Below the pieces are notes generated by a model, which did not search any database, was not told the origin of the DNA, and was given only the letters and a program-made list of their open reading frames with translations. From assembly GCA_015680685.1 (NCBI GenBank), contig MNCI01025274.1, forward strand, positions 127,884-191,883: a stretch of DNA of 64,000 nt, in the 5' to 3' direction. A program made the translations under genes and the position numbers. Of this stretch, positions 10,801 to 20,842 are shown one piece after another; positions within the stretch are counted from its first letter, which is position 1; each line of letters begins with the position of its first letter. This stretch comes from Gnetum montanum. Lineage: Eukaryota; Streptophyta; Gnetopsida; Gnetales; Gnetaceae.

Positions 10801-11659
10801 TGTTGAACCAACCAGTAGCATCTCCAAAATAGCAGCAGCTACATTGCCTGGTAGATGCGACTAGACGATTACGCTGTAATTACAAAGAAAAAACTATAAG
10901 AACCCCCATGCACCCCTTCGGAACCACACCGCCTTCCCCTTTATACGAGCATGAGGAGGAGGAACATTGGCCACGGGAACATGCATGCAGCATAGAACGT
11001 CCACGATGTCCAAAACGATTAGGACAAGCTTTAACATAATACTGTACAATGAAAATGTGTTACTATTAGACAAAGCATTTAGACATGAACATTCATCATG
11101 CTACAATAGGGTTCTCCTGATTCCCAAAAAATTACAGATTTCACTAAAAATACATGGCCAGAATCGCCCAAACCCTTGCAATAGCTCAAGGTCTGTCTTT
11201 GACAATGGTGATGAAAGCAACATTGCATATTACTCCAGTGTAACATGTAACTATTACGAGAATAAAGGGAAAGAAAAAAAACCCTAATTATGCTACTCAT
11301 AGATACAATACCTAGATTTTTCGATTATCCACTACGTTTGCTCAGTATTACTCAATGTTACCTAAACCCTCATAAAAATATGAGGTTTGTCTCCAACAGC
11401 GAAGGCAAAGGTAATATCACAAACCACAATAGCTTAGTCTGCATAAATAGATATTAATGCTCAATGGAACATACGCATTCAGGAAAATAATATGTAAACT
11501 ATGACACCGCAAAAAATATAACAATAGTGCAAAAATGGTGGACGACCACTTACCGGTTTAGTGGAGTAACTTCTCGAGCCTCAACTTTGGCTGCAAACTC
11601 TCTTGCACTTCATCAATCCTTGCCAATTTAGCATTCTCCCCTTTTACCTTTGGTGCCAT
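7830..11659 (-). pseudogene. Antisense multi-exon gene of element C: FCP1/NIF-like HAD domain, central domain, coiled coil
   Basis: The gene runs opposite to gag and pol. Exon 1 (11554-11659) starts MAPKVKGENAK and ends CCG before GTAAGT. Exon 2 (about 11022-10592) has an HAD/FCP1-like domain: motif I LIVLDIVDVLC, then AVWFRRGA, SVIV, and NTLFMACHLTTYFQNP, where phosphatases of this family have a DDS triplet. It ends before GTAAGA. Exon 3 (10490-10216) has RFFINDSGL, NLGWLDREW and LRFRPG. Exon 4 (10088-9267) carries the central domain (WLGHRATLVI; HFAFFIACLQRFAEF). A further exon (about 9167-9046) and the stretch 8560-7830 are Glu/Leu-rich coiled coil. In-frame stops and an N at 9860 show it is decayed here. 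Homologues at 18360-19869, 43651-45156 and 63724 make a real gene very likely; its function is unknown. Confidence 0.75.
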
Positions 11660-11924
11660 AGTTGCAATCGAAAGAGTTTTCATAAAATTGTCTATTTACA
11701 CCTTGCTTCCGCTCCTTATCTGCTATAGCTAGATCCAAATTCATGATATCTGTAACCTATTTTGAGTATGAACCACCAGTTTATAAACAAAAATGCTTGA
11801 AATTAACTTTTCTTTCTACCCGATCGATGTGGAACCTTCCCGAAATGTCAGTGTCAATATGACATGAAACGCAAAGATCAAGGCATTAATTTCGTAGATA
11901 TCATGTGGATCACGGTCTGAAATG
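11660..11924. other. Putative promoter/5' region of the antisense gene, element C
   Basis: This lies upstream of the antisense ATG. Parts of it (for example around 11830-11880) recur in inverse orientation in D at about 63500-63560, upstream of the homologous ATG. I see no clear TATA box. Conservation in both elements suggests a shared leader or promoter. Confidence 0.4.
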
Positions 11925-12135
11925 ACCCTAAACTAATACATAATTTATCATCTCATAATTCAGCCACATTAACTACGGTTTGTACAAAAATTCAAATTTC
12001 ACGACACGCTAGACATGCCACATTGCATCTTTTATCTTATTTCATATGCTAGCATCTAGGAAGCCTAGCTTGTCATCATTTTACAAATTGTGCATATTTG
12101 TAACAGTCCACTAAGACCTTAAACTGGAAGCCTCT
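11925..12135 (+). repeat. Hairpin units between antisense gene and pol, element C
   Basis: Two clear units. GGTC-TGAAAT-GACC followed by CTAAACTAA lies near 11915-11940. AGTCCACTAAGACC followed by TTAAACTGGA lies near 12107-12130. The matching positions in D (63280-63310 and 63450-63480, reverse strand) keep both units. Confidence 0.6.
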
Positions 12136-12283
12136 TTAATATGCAACCCTGATGCAAAGAAAACAAAAACAAACTCTCGTCGTTTAATAAATTAGCAGAA
12201 AAATAATGTAACAACTTCCATTTTTGGCATTTTTGTAGGGCGATACGCAAATGGACACAGCTTTATCCGCACCATTAACCTTA

Positions 12284-15200
12284 ATGGGCCCATATGGAGA
12301 GACCATTAGATAGCTTAATTACATGCTAATAGAGACAAACCCTTTCCTTTGTGACGCAACCATAGCAACATCGAAAATATCCCTAGATTGGCCAGAACAC
12401 CTGGCCTAAACTCTAGACTAGGAGGCTGGTGATGTGACCGAGGACACTCTCAACGAGGTCCCTATGGTTATGCACAAAGGTGAAAATAAAAATCTCAGGG
12501 TTAGTTCCCTCCTAGACCAATAGACACAGAGTGGCATAACACAAGTGCTCCAAAATAATGTTGCTGTATTTGCATGGTCATATGAAGATATGCCGGGATT
12601 AGACCTAAGATTAATATAGCATAACATAATTTTAGACCCATGCATCAAAGCAATTAGACAGAAAGCAAGAAAGATAAAGGTAGAAATCATGCTAGCAGTG
12701 CGTAATGAAATCACCAAGCTATAGCAGGCTGGTTTCATTTGTGCAGTTAATTACTCAGACTGGGTGTCCAACATCGTAGTTGTTTCTAAGAAAACAAGAG
12801 GCATACGCATCTGCATAGACTTCTGAGATCTGAATAAGGCCACGATTAAGGACAATTTCCCATTACCGAGTATCGACCAACTAATCGATACAACAGCTAG
12901 TCACATGCTTCTATCCTTTATGGATTGTTTTTTAGGTTATAATCAAATTCGTATTAACCTAGAGCATCAATTGATCACAAAATTCATGATGCCCTAAGGG
13001 ACCTTTTATTACACTATGATGTCTTTTGGGTTAAAAAATGCCGAAGCAACGTATCAATGAGCTATGACATACATCTTTAGCGACTACCTCTTAGGGAGAT
13101 TGAACGACTACGTGGATGAAATAGCTGTCAAGTCTATAAAGTTGGAAGATCATTCAGAAGACCTGGAGTTAATCCTTAAACGATGTCTCAAACATGACTT
13201 ACAGCTCAACCCAAAGAAATGCATATTCAGAGTCAAAATTGGATGCATGTTGGGGTTTGTGATATCAGAGACTAGCATTGGAGTCGACCCCGACAAGGTT
13301 AAAGCCATCGTTGATTTAACGCCACCTACAAACCTTAAGGAACTACGTGGGTTGCAAGGCATACTACAATTTATCAAGTGGTTCATTTCGAAATTAACAA
13401 ATAAATTTCATCCCATGCAACACCTTCTTAAGAAGGGTGTTAATTTTGAATGGACCAATGACTACCAGCATGCATTTGAAAATTTAAAAAGGGAGCTGCT
13501 ACATTTACCAATGGTTTTCCTGCCACAAAGGGATCAACCTTTTTACATTTATCTAGCTAATTCAGACGTGTCTATAGCTGCATTACTTTGCCGAAAAAGG
13601 AATGACGGGTCATAAGCCCCTATCTATTTTCTCAGTCATGCTCTATTTGCATACGAAACAAGGTACAATGAAGTGGAGCGTAATTATTTGGCATTAGTTT
13701 TCACACTTAAAAAATGTAAGCATTATCTTTTCCACAGTCAGGTCAATATCATTTGCAAAAACAACATTCTGCAGGCTATCTCAAACAGCTTGTATGAGAG
13801 TAGTAGGATAGCTGGTTGGAAAGCTATCATAGCTGAATTTGATTTACATTATGTTGGCCAATCGTCCCCCAAAGGTCAGGGTATAGCTGACTATCTAGCG
13901 ACATCACCTATTAACGACCAAGCTATGATAGAGCTAGAATTTCCGGATGAGCATGTACATAGTTTAAGTCCTATATCAACAGGCCTTGAAGCAATGTTAT
14001 ACTTCGATGGTGCTTCAACTACTAGAGGCGGCGGTGCTAGTGCGATTATTATGCTTACCCTTGAGGATGTGCGTCCATTGGCTTACCGCCTAGCCTTTCC
14101 TTGTATGAACAACGTGGCAGAGTATGAAGGGCTCCTTAGAGGATTGTTGATAGCTAGAGAACTCAACGTTCATCATCGGAGACAGTACTCTCTGTAGACG
14201 CTCTTTCGATGGAGTATTGCTATCCTACGTTAATAATGATCAAGCATAGAGAATAGTTAGCGAAGTCCATGAGGGACTGCGTCGAGGACATGTAGCCCCA
14301 CGAGCAATGGCCACTAAAATCATATGCCTAGGGTACTATTGGCCATACATGGAAAGAGATTGCCTTACCAAAGTTAAGATGTGTGATATGTGCCAGTGTT
14401 ATGCAAACCTAATACACGTGTCGCCAACTGAGTTACACACTACATAGATTACTTGCCACTCCAACGATGGGGACTAGATATCATAGGCCCCATCGTGCTT
14501 AAGTCTTCAGCAGGACATAGCTTCATTATCACTGCCACCCAGTATTTTACAAAGTGGGTTCATGCTATCCCCCTACAGAAGATTACATCTCAACATGTTT
14601 GCCATTTCATCTTAGACAATATTGTAACTAGATTTAGACTCCCTATGACTATTGTGACTAACAACGGACCACAATTTAGTAGCACAGAAACCAAATCATT
14701 TTGCGATAATCTTGGTATCAAGCAATCTTTTTCTTTGCCCTATTACCTGCAAGCAAATGGTCAAGCAAAAGAAACAAACAAAGTAATTATCAATATACTT
14801 AAGAAGATGCTTAGCAATAACAAAAAATGATGGCATGAAAAAATCTTCTACGTGCTATGGGCATATCATACAACATGCAGAATGGCTACAGACAGAATGC
14901 CCTACAGCCTAGTCTATGGATCTGAAGTAGTGTTGCCCTTGGAACTACAGGTTCCCTCATTGTGGATGGTCCTCTCCACGGTTATAAATGAGACTCAACA
15001 CAATGAGTCTAGAATATTGGATTTAGACTCAGTGGAGGAAAAATGCATCCAAACGCTCAACACCATTGAAAGATATCAGGATAAATAGAAACAAAAGCAT
15101 CAGTACAACCTGCATCAATGATCGATCAAGGAAGGAGACTTAGTTCTCAAGGCCATTTGCGAACTAGTAGGAAAATTCTCTACAAATTGGGAAGGCCCTT

Positions 15201-15310
15201 TCCTAGTCATCAGTGCATATGACAACGGGGCATTCAAATTAGCAGATATCGATGGCAACGAACACCCGAATCTAGTGAATCATCTATATCTAAAGTGGTA
15301 CTACATTTAA
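12284..15310 (+). pseudogene. Pol polyprotein of element C (RT, RNase H, second RNase H, integrase), degraded
   Basis: Homology with D and B gives a continuous pol with many in-frame stops. RT lies at about 12680-13300; the catalytic motif is YVDEIAVKS (13106-13132) rather than YVDD, so one catalytic Asp is lost. RNase H is at about 13600-13900. A second RNase H-like domain (LYFDGASTTRGGG, NNVAEYEGLL) is at 13990-14170, the feature known from the Tat lineage. Integrase has a zinc region with CDMCQCYAN at 14380, a core with LDIIGPI, then TNNGPQFSS, where the usual Asp is replaced by Asn. The C-terminus ends LYLKWYYI at 15308. A deletion with frameshift lies near 14190-14220. Confidence 0.85.
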
Positions 15311-15339
15311 ACATCAACTTAGCTCAAGCATAAAGGTAA

Positions 15340-15715
15340 CATACATCCACTATGATGCAAAACTGGAAAACTGGCACATGTCCGCTATGATGTAAAACTG
15401 GCATCCCTTTCATGTGTCCACCAAGACGCTAAATTGGCAAAGTTTCCGACCATCTGCTATGACATGAAACTGGCAAGGTAAGCATATGTCTACTGAGATA
15501 CTAAACCAACACAGACTTGTCCCTGGGTCACGACATAAAACTAACACTCACAGCACAGTCTGCTGGGACCATAAACCAGCTCTTCCACCATCCGCTATGA
15601 CGTAAAACTAGTAGGTTTTAGTTTGCCCAGACGTTAAACTGGGACCACGGCCTGCTAAGGCTTAAAACCAGCAACAACAGTCAACCAAGACTCAAAACTA
15701 GAATCCATCAATAGA
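15340..15715 (+). repeat. Hairpin array after pol, element C
   Basis: Eleven units of about 30-40 bases follow the integrase stop. Each is a short inverted repeat plus a TAAACTGGCA-type tail. Examples are CATC-CACTAT-GATG near 15355, GTGTC-CACCAA-GACGC near 15415, and AGTC-AACCAA-GACT at 15679-15692. Loops often read YGCTAY. Confidence 0.75.
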
Positions 15716-16828
15716 TAATCTACAAAGCAAGTGAGCATGATCACTCTTGCACTACATCCCTACCAGATGGAACGGGTAAGGCGTTGGGACAGACGCAACG
15801 CTGCTACCCCATCGGCATCCTACTGATTCCTCGGATAGGTCGAAAGGCATACTACTGATCCCTCGGAGATGTTGCTATGATGGCCATCCTATAGTTGTAG
15901 CTCTTGGAATCAACTTCACTGCTTGGGGCCTCAAAGAAACTATGGTCATCCGTAGTCTCAGCGGCCTCCATCCATTGTCGTCACCAAACTCTAGCTTAGC
16001 AGATTCATCTGACTTGTTCTTTGCCCAGTCATTTCAGCAAGATGAATTTGGTTGTTGACGGTAATTTCATGAACCTCAGCATCAACATTGGGATCCTTGC
16101 TCCTTGTTACGGTCCCTGTTTCATGGCCTACACTCTCCGTTTCACTTTGGATGGTGCTTGTTTCAACAGCCTCCCTCCTTAGCGATTAGGACGATTAATT
16201 TTGTGCTCTGCTCTATTATGTTTTGCAAGTCACTTGCTACGACAGCGTTGATCAAGAATGCATTCATCAGAAGGTGAGGCGTTGCAGCATCCTAAAGTGG
16301 TTGCTCAGACTAGCCTAGTTGCTCATGGGTGCAAACCCTACCTCTCCCCCCATCAGATACGTTACTTCACTTCCTCCTTCCCTTGTCCTCAAGGCTGCCT
16401 TTACCCTCTTCTTTGCTTGTATAGAGAGTGAACATTCAATCAAATTCTTTCACATCATCATGTCCATGAACTGGTGTAACACAACTCGCCTAGTGGAATG
16501 TAGTTTTTTTTAAAAAAAGGGTAAAGCTTGGCAAAATGGATGTAAAATAGCTCATCCAGGCCACGCGGGCGTAACACAACTCATTCACGCAAGCCCTTCA
16601 TATACAATATGACGACGTAACCTCTCACAAATACATTCATAGAAGGATGCAATGACTTGTTCACAAAAGTTTCATGTTCACATGCTTGAGTCTTTCCCAA
16701 ACCTCCTTCCTCTTACTTCTATAATATCCCTTCTATGCTTTCTTCCCTACCCTGCCTTTGCACTTCTACGTTTGACAGAGCGACATTTGAGTAATCTCCG
16801 ACGAACGCTATTGGTGCCTTTACCTCTC
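15716..16828 (+). other. 3' untranslated region of element C
   Basis: Apart from the short ORF above, this holds no recognisable gene. Its content parallels D 58570-59640 in reverse, including a stretch near 16500-16700 with GTAACACAACTC words. It ends at the inverted repeat around the PPT. Confidence 0.5.
16042..16182 (+). CDS. Short ORF after pol, conserved with element D
   Basis: This is a 46-codon ORF with SINIGILAPCYGPCF and FTLDGACFNSL. The same words occur in the same frame in D on the minus strand at 59108-59317 (SINIGTLAPCYGPFF, FTLNGACFNSL). Preservation in both copies, among sequence that otherwise has many changes, hints at coding, but the ORF is short. No family is recognised. 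The hydrophobic stretch could be a small membrane segment. Confidence 0.4.
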   Translation: MNLVVDGNFMNLSINIGILAPCYGPCFMAYTLRFTLDGACFNSLPP

Positions 16829-16905
16829 TGGTGTTTCATATTCTTTGTCGATGTCTTTCAGGCAAGCCCTCTAAATGTTAAAAAAGAGGGGCCATTGAAA
16901 CACCA
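16829..16905 (+). promoter_or_regulatory. PPT with flanking inverted repeat, element C
   Basis: The PPT is AAAAAAGAGGGGCCA (16880-16894). The outer arms are TGGTGTTTCA (16829-16838) and TGAAACACCA (16896-16905), a perfect 10-base inverted repeat whose right arm is the LTR start. Inside it, CTTTGTCGATG lies before the PPT; its partner is decayed in this copy but present in B and D. Confidence 0.65.
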
Positions 16906-18359
16906 TAAAAATTTTGAGGCCTCGACAGTTTGACAAAATCTAGCGATTCAGGCAAGGAGTCATGACAAGGCGTAACACAGTACAATTAAAAATTTTAGAA
17001 GATAGAACAAAATGATGGGAGCATGGTGGCAAGCCTTCAACTTTGTGATTTTTCTATGTTTCAAAAATCTTAACTTTTGGCATACTACGCTGCATTACAC
17101 AACATAGCATAACGTCGCGTTACACAGTGTAATGTCGAAGGTAGTCCACCGCAACATCAAAGATGGCAAACATTCAAGACATCGACGACCTGGAAAAAAA
17201 CTCAAGGCTTAGGCAATAATCTATAGCATGCCGTGCATTTTAGCAGGTTTTCTTCCTTGGTTAAGGGGCCTATTATTCTGCGTTACACAGTGTGGCATAA
17301 TAAACTTTGGAAGGATTGATCAAAAATAGAGGAAGCGCAGTGACAACACTTCCATTTTTCACAAGTTCACCATTTTACACTGAATTACACTATGAGGCGT
17401 AATTTAGCATGATGCAGCGTAATACAAACAAAGATAAAAGTAGTATAATACAAGCATTAGCAGTTCATATGTCATGATACACTCTCTAGGGTATTGCAGC
17501 GTAATCAAAGAATAGCCTATTGCCAAAGCCCAAACAAGAGTGGTTTACGACGCGCTACGCAGTATGGCACTGTAAGCTTCAACAACAAACACATCAGGTG
17601 AATGGCATTGTGCAGGTTCAGGACACACATCATCTAAACCACATTTTTCTCCTAACCCTAATCTTATAAATACTCTAGTCAACAAAGATCAAAGGGTTGG
17701 AAAAAATTTCTCCTAAGATTAACAGATTTTCTTTTTGGGCTATTTTTTCCTTCCATTGGCAATGTTTGGCAACTTTTAGCAAGGACGACAAGAGAACAAA
17801 GAGGATCAATAATCACAAGAATATTGAAGATAATTGGCAAGAAAATTTGGTCAAAAATAGATGTTTGATGGACATTCTGCTTCAGGACCAACCTCCTTGT
17901 ACCCAGATCTGTTAGAACAAGGTAGATCAACCTTTGCTTGCTTCATCTTTGAACAACCTTCTTGTTGTTGACATGTACTTCACTTAAATTGAAGTCTTCT
18001 TGTAATCATTGTATCTAATATATTTGGTTCTTGAGTTGAATCTCAGATCTGGGGATTCCCTGCATTCTAACTCTGATCTCTTGTTCCCTATTTACACAAA
18101 TCTCGCAAATCGCTCTAAATCGATTACATCGTTTTCAATTATCTTCGAAATTAACAAAAATATTATATCTTCTCATAAAGAACCATCATTTTTTCATCCA
18201 AATATCACAAAATTTTTACTAATCAAGTAAGTCCCTGTCTAATCGACAAAACCGTTCAAGGCACCTTAGATTCATTTTCTCCCCAGCACGGTCATCCAGG
18301 GTTAGAACTATGTACACAAACTTTCGTTCGATATTTCCAGCGATTGACGTTTTCCATCA
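16896..18359 (+). repeat. 3' LTR of element C
   Basis: The LTR starts TGAAACACC after the PPT. U3 contains many imperfect palindromes built from GCGTTACACAGTGTAA-type words (16970-17580). A TATAAAT box is at 17665-17671. The U5 block GTAAGTCCCTGTCT (18227) to TTTCCAG (18340) is shared with B, F and D. The end near 18359 (TTTTCCATCA) is set by analogy. The sequence then passes directly into the antisense gene of element B, so C is inserted there. Confidence 0.75.
17665..17671 (+). promoter_or_regulatory. LTR TATA box, element C
   Basis: TATAAAT in the context CTTATAAATACTC. The same placement and motif occur in B (38612), F (42979) and D (57751-57757, minus). Confidence 0.6.
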
Positions 18360-19869
18360 TTACGCTCCCAGAGAAGGTGTTGACCAGGGAAAGCACTTAG
18401 GATAACGATGCAAAAAATACCAAGATTATGAAAACACTTGAGCATGTAACACCTACCTTTTGACCCACCAGGTCTATACAGTAACAGGAATAGTGGGAGT
18501 TGAATCATAGCTTCTTCAACCGTGACCTATTTGAAGGGTTCTTTCCACTCCTTATGCAGCCAACCCTTCTCCTTACACTGATTGTAGAAAGTACAAAACA
18601 TGCTTGGGTAGGTGTGGTATTCTCCCCTGCACTGACCGATCACACCCACCCGTAGGTTCTTGGCAGAAGAGAACACTCATAGGGCTAACTATGTTGTAGC
18701 CAGCAGACCTAATTGGTCATGAACTCCATCATCATTAATATAAAACCTGGTGACAAATACACACTATTAGCATTTGGCTGGTATGGCTAGCATTGCACAA
18801 TGTAGCAAAGAAAAGCTGCAAAACTCACCGACTAGTGCAATAGATAGTCCCCTGTGGGTTCTGAAGGCACATCGACATGTAACGTGCGATGAACAATGTG
18901 TTGTACTAGTGGTAGCAATTGTATTCCAACATGTCCTAGATCCAGGTTAAATGCCTCAACCCTGTCAAGTGTTGGTTGGATCCCTCTCCCTGCCTACTCA
19001 TAATTTCCTCATCAGTAAAATATCTCAAGATGCCCTCACTTGCCCCTAGCAACATGGCTTCTATTATGTTGGATGACTCCTCCTCCTCTAGGGAAGACCA
19101 AACGATCACACTAAAGTGTTCAAGGAGGAATTGCAAGAAGTCTTGCACCCCTTTCCTGAACCAGATTGATCGCTCTAGCATACGTATCTGGGGAGAAGGG
19201 GCATTGGCTATAGGTCTATTCACATGGCACAGAACCCCTCTAATTTCCAAAACGATCAGTCAAGACCTTGGCCCTGCCCTGCATGACACAATCAATGAAT
19301 ATTAGCATCATATTTAAACATAATACACGCGCAACATAGCAACATCTAGTAGTCCATATATATATAGCATAGCAAGGGCATGAAAGCCTAGCATAGCAAG
19401 AACATGCGAATAGCCTAGAGTAGCAGCAAAATAAATGATGACATGCCCTAACAAAACACGTGTTGCATAACCGCATCACACATGGCCGAGCCCTCCCAAG
19501 GGTTTTATGTTATAGCATGCTAGGGTCAAGCAACCTAAACTACCCCAACCCCTGCAGTTATGACAACCGTGGTGGTGGCAGTCTCAGCAGCCTTACATGC
19601 AACTACAACGTAACATTTACGCATCTACCGCAACTGAAATGGTGACCGTGATGATACAAAGGATAAAATAATGCAACCATAGAAAACACAGGTAGCAAAA
19701 CAAGAGCAGAAAACAATAGAAATCACAAAAAAGAAAGCGAAGGAAACATAGTAACCTACTGGGTCAACGGTGTGCTCTTCCACGCCGAAACGCATGCTTG
19801 TGGTGCACACCCTAGAGTCTTCTTCGCCTCCTCAACCTTTGCAAGTGCCAGATGAGTCTTAGAAGTCAT
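18360..19869 (-). pseudogene. Antisense gene of element B: N-terminal exons with FCP1/NIF-like domain
   Basis: This is the homologue of the C gene, cut on its 3' side by the C insertion. Exon 1 begins MTSKTHLALAKVEEAKK (ATG at 19869). Exon 2 (about 19285-18829) follows a good acceptor (TCATGCAG) and reads LIVLEIRGVLCHVNRP, SIWFRKGVQDFLQFLLEHF, SVIVWSSLEEEES, then NTLFIARYMSMCLQNPQGT, and ends before GTGAGT. Exon 3 (18746 to about 18469) has RFYINDDG, EKGWLHKEWK and PLFLLLYRPG. The order and splice sites match C. Motif I has Glu in place of the nucleophile Asp, and the DDS triplet is ARY, so it is not expected to be catalytic. In-frame stops are present. Confidence 0.75.
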
Positions 19870-19889
19870 TTTCCTCCTTACAAACTTAC

Positions 19890-20200
19890 ACCTTTCGCTA
19901 TAGAAATTTGCCTTGCTAGTCAATCAACACAATTGCTTCATGCTCTGAAATCACCTTGTGCTCTGATGAGGGCTCTACTCTCTTACGGTGAAAATGGAAA
20001 AATTGCTAGGGTTTAACCCCTATTTATGGCCATAATGTTAAGATGGGGAAACTTACCCCTCTCTCTCTCTGATTAATGTGGAGCGTGCCGTACAGCGTAG
20101 CATGCTTGCCACAACATCATAGCACTATTAGCATTTAAGCCTTGGCACGCTTCAAGCCAACTACTTGCCTTCCCTAAAATAAAATATATATATATATTTA
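19890..20200. other. 5' flank of antisense gene and junction region, element B
   Basis: No gene is seen. It contains short CT (20060-20071) and TA (20184-20198) microsatellites. Confidence 0.4.
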
Positions 20201-20204
20201 TCTT

Positions 20205-20665
20205 TGATTAAAGGTCCAAAAAGACCTTAAACTAGTAATCCAAGCATAGTTTCACCCCTCAAGGTCCGAAAAGACCCTAAATTATTAGTTTCAACCTATT
20301 GCATTCCTGGTCCACAATGACGTTAGACTAACAACACCACATGCTTACATCAACGGTTTTCGCATCCTCTTCCACATTAGCAGTATTGAAATTCCTAGTG
20401 CTTTCATGTTTCCACATTTGCAATTCATAATCCCGCATTAACGATTTGATATTTTTCATACTCACAATTTCCTATTTCGCATACCATTATTTCGCATATT
20501 AAGATTTTGCATGTTGCAATATGGCAGTCTAAAATGACACTAAACTAGCAGTTTGGAATTTTCATATCGACAATTAGACAACCTTATAATTTATATCAAA
20601 AATTTTACACCTTTAGCAAGTCTACACTTTTGTGCCTTGATGGTCCGCCATGACCTCAAACTAGA
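20205..20665 (+). repeat. Hairpin array between antisense gene and pol, element B
   Basis: Units with perfect stems include AAGGTC-CAAAAA-GACCTT (20211-20228), GGTC-CGAAAA-GACC near 20262, and GGTC-CGCCAT-GACC near 20642. Weaker units lie near 20310 and 20527. Each is followed by (T)AAACTA or a variant. Confidence 0.7.
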
Positions 20666-20842
20666 AACCTTGCAATCTTCACATCACCACACTTCGCAAG
20701 TTGCATCTCATCGCTGCTTTGCAAATTTTTGTTTCACACAATCTCTGACGTCCCTTAACTAGGCTTTCATCTTATGATGGCAAGTCAAGCAAAATATGGG
20801 AATCCATCATGACCTTTCCACACCTTTAACGTTAGCAGGGCC

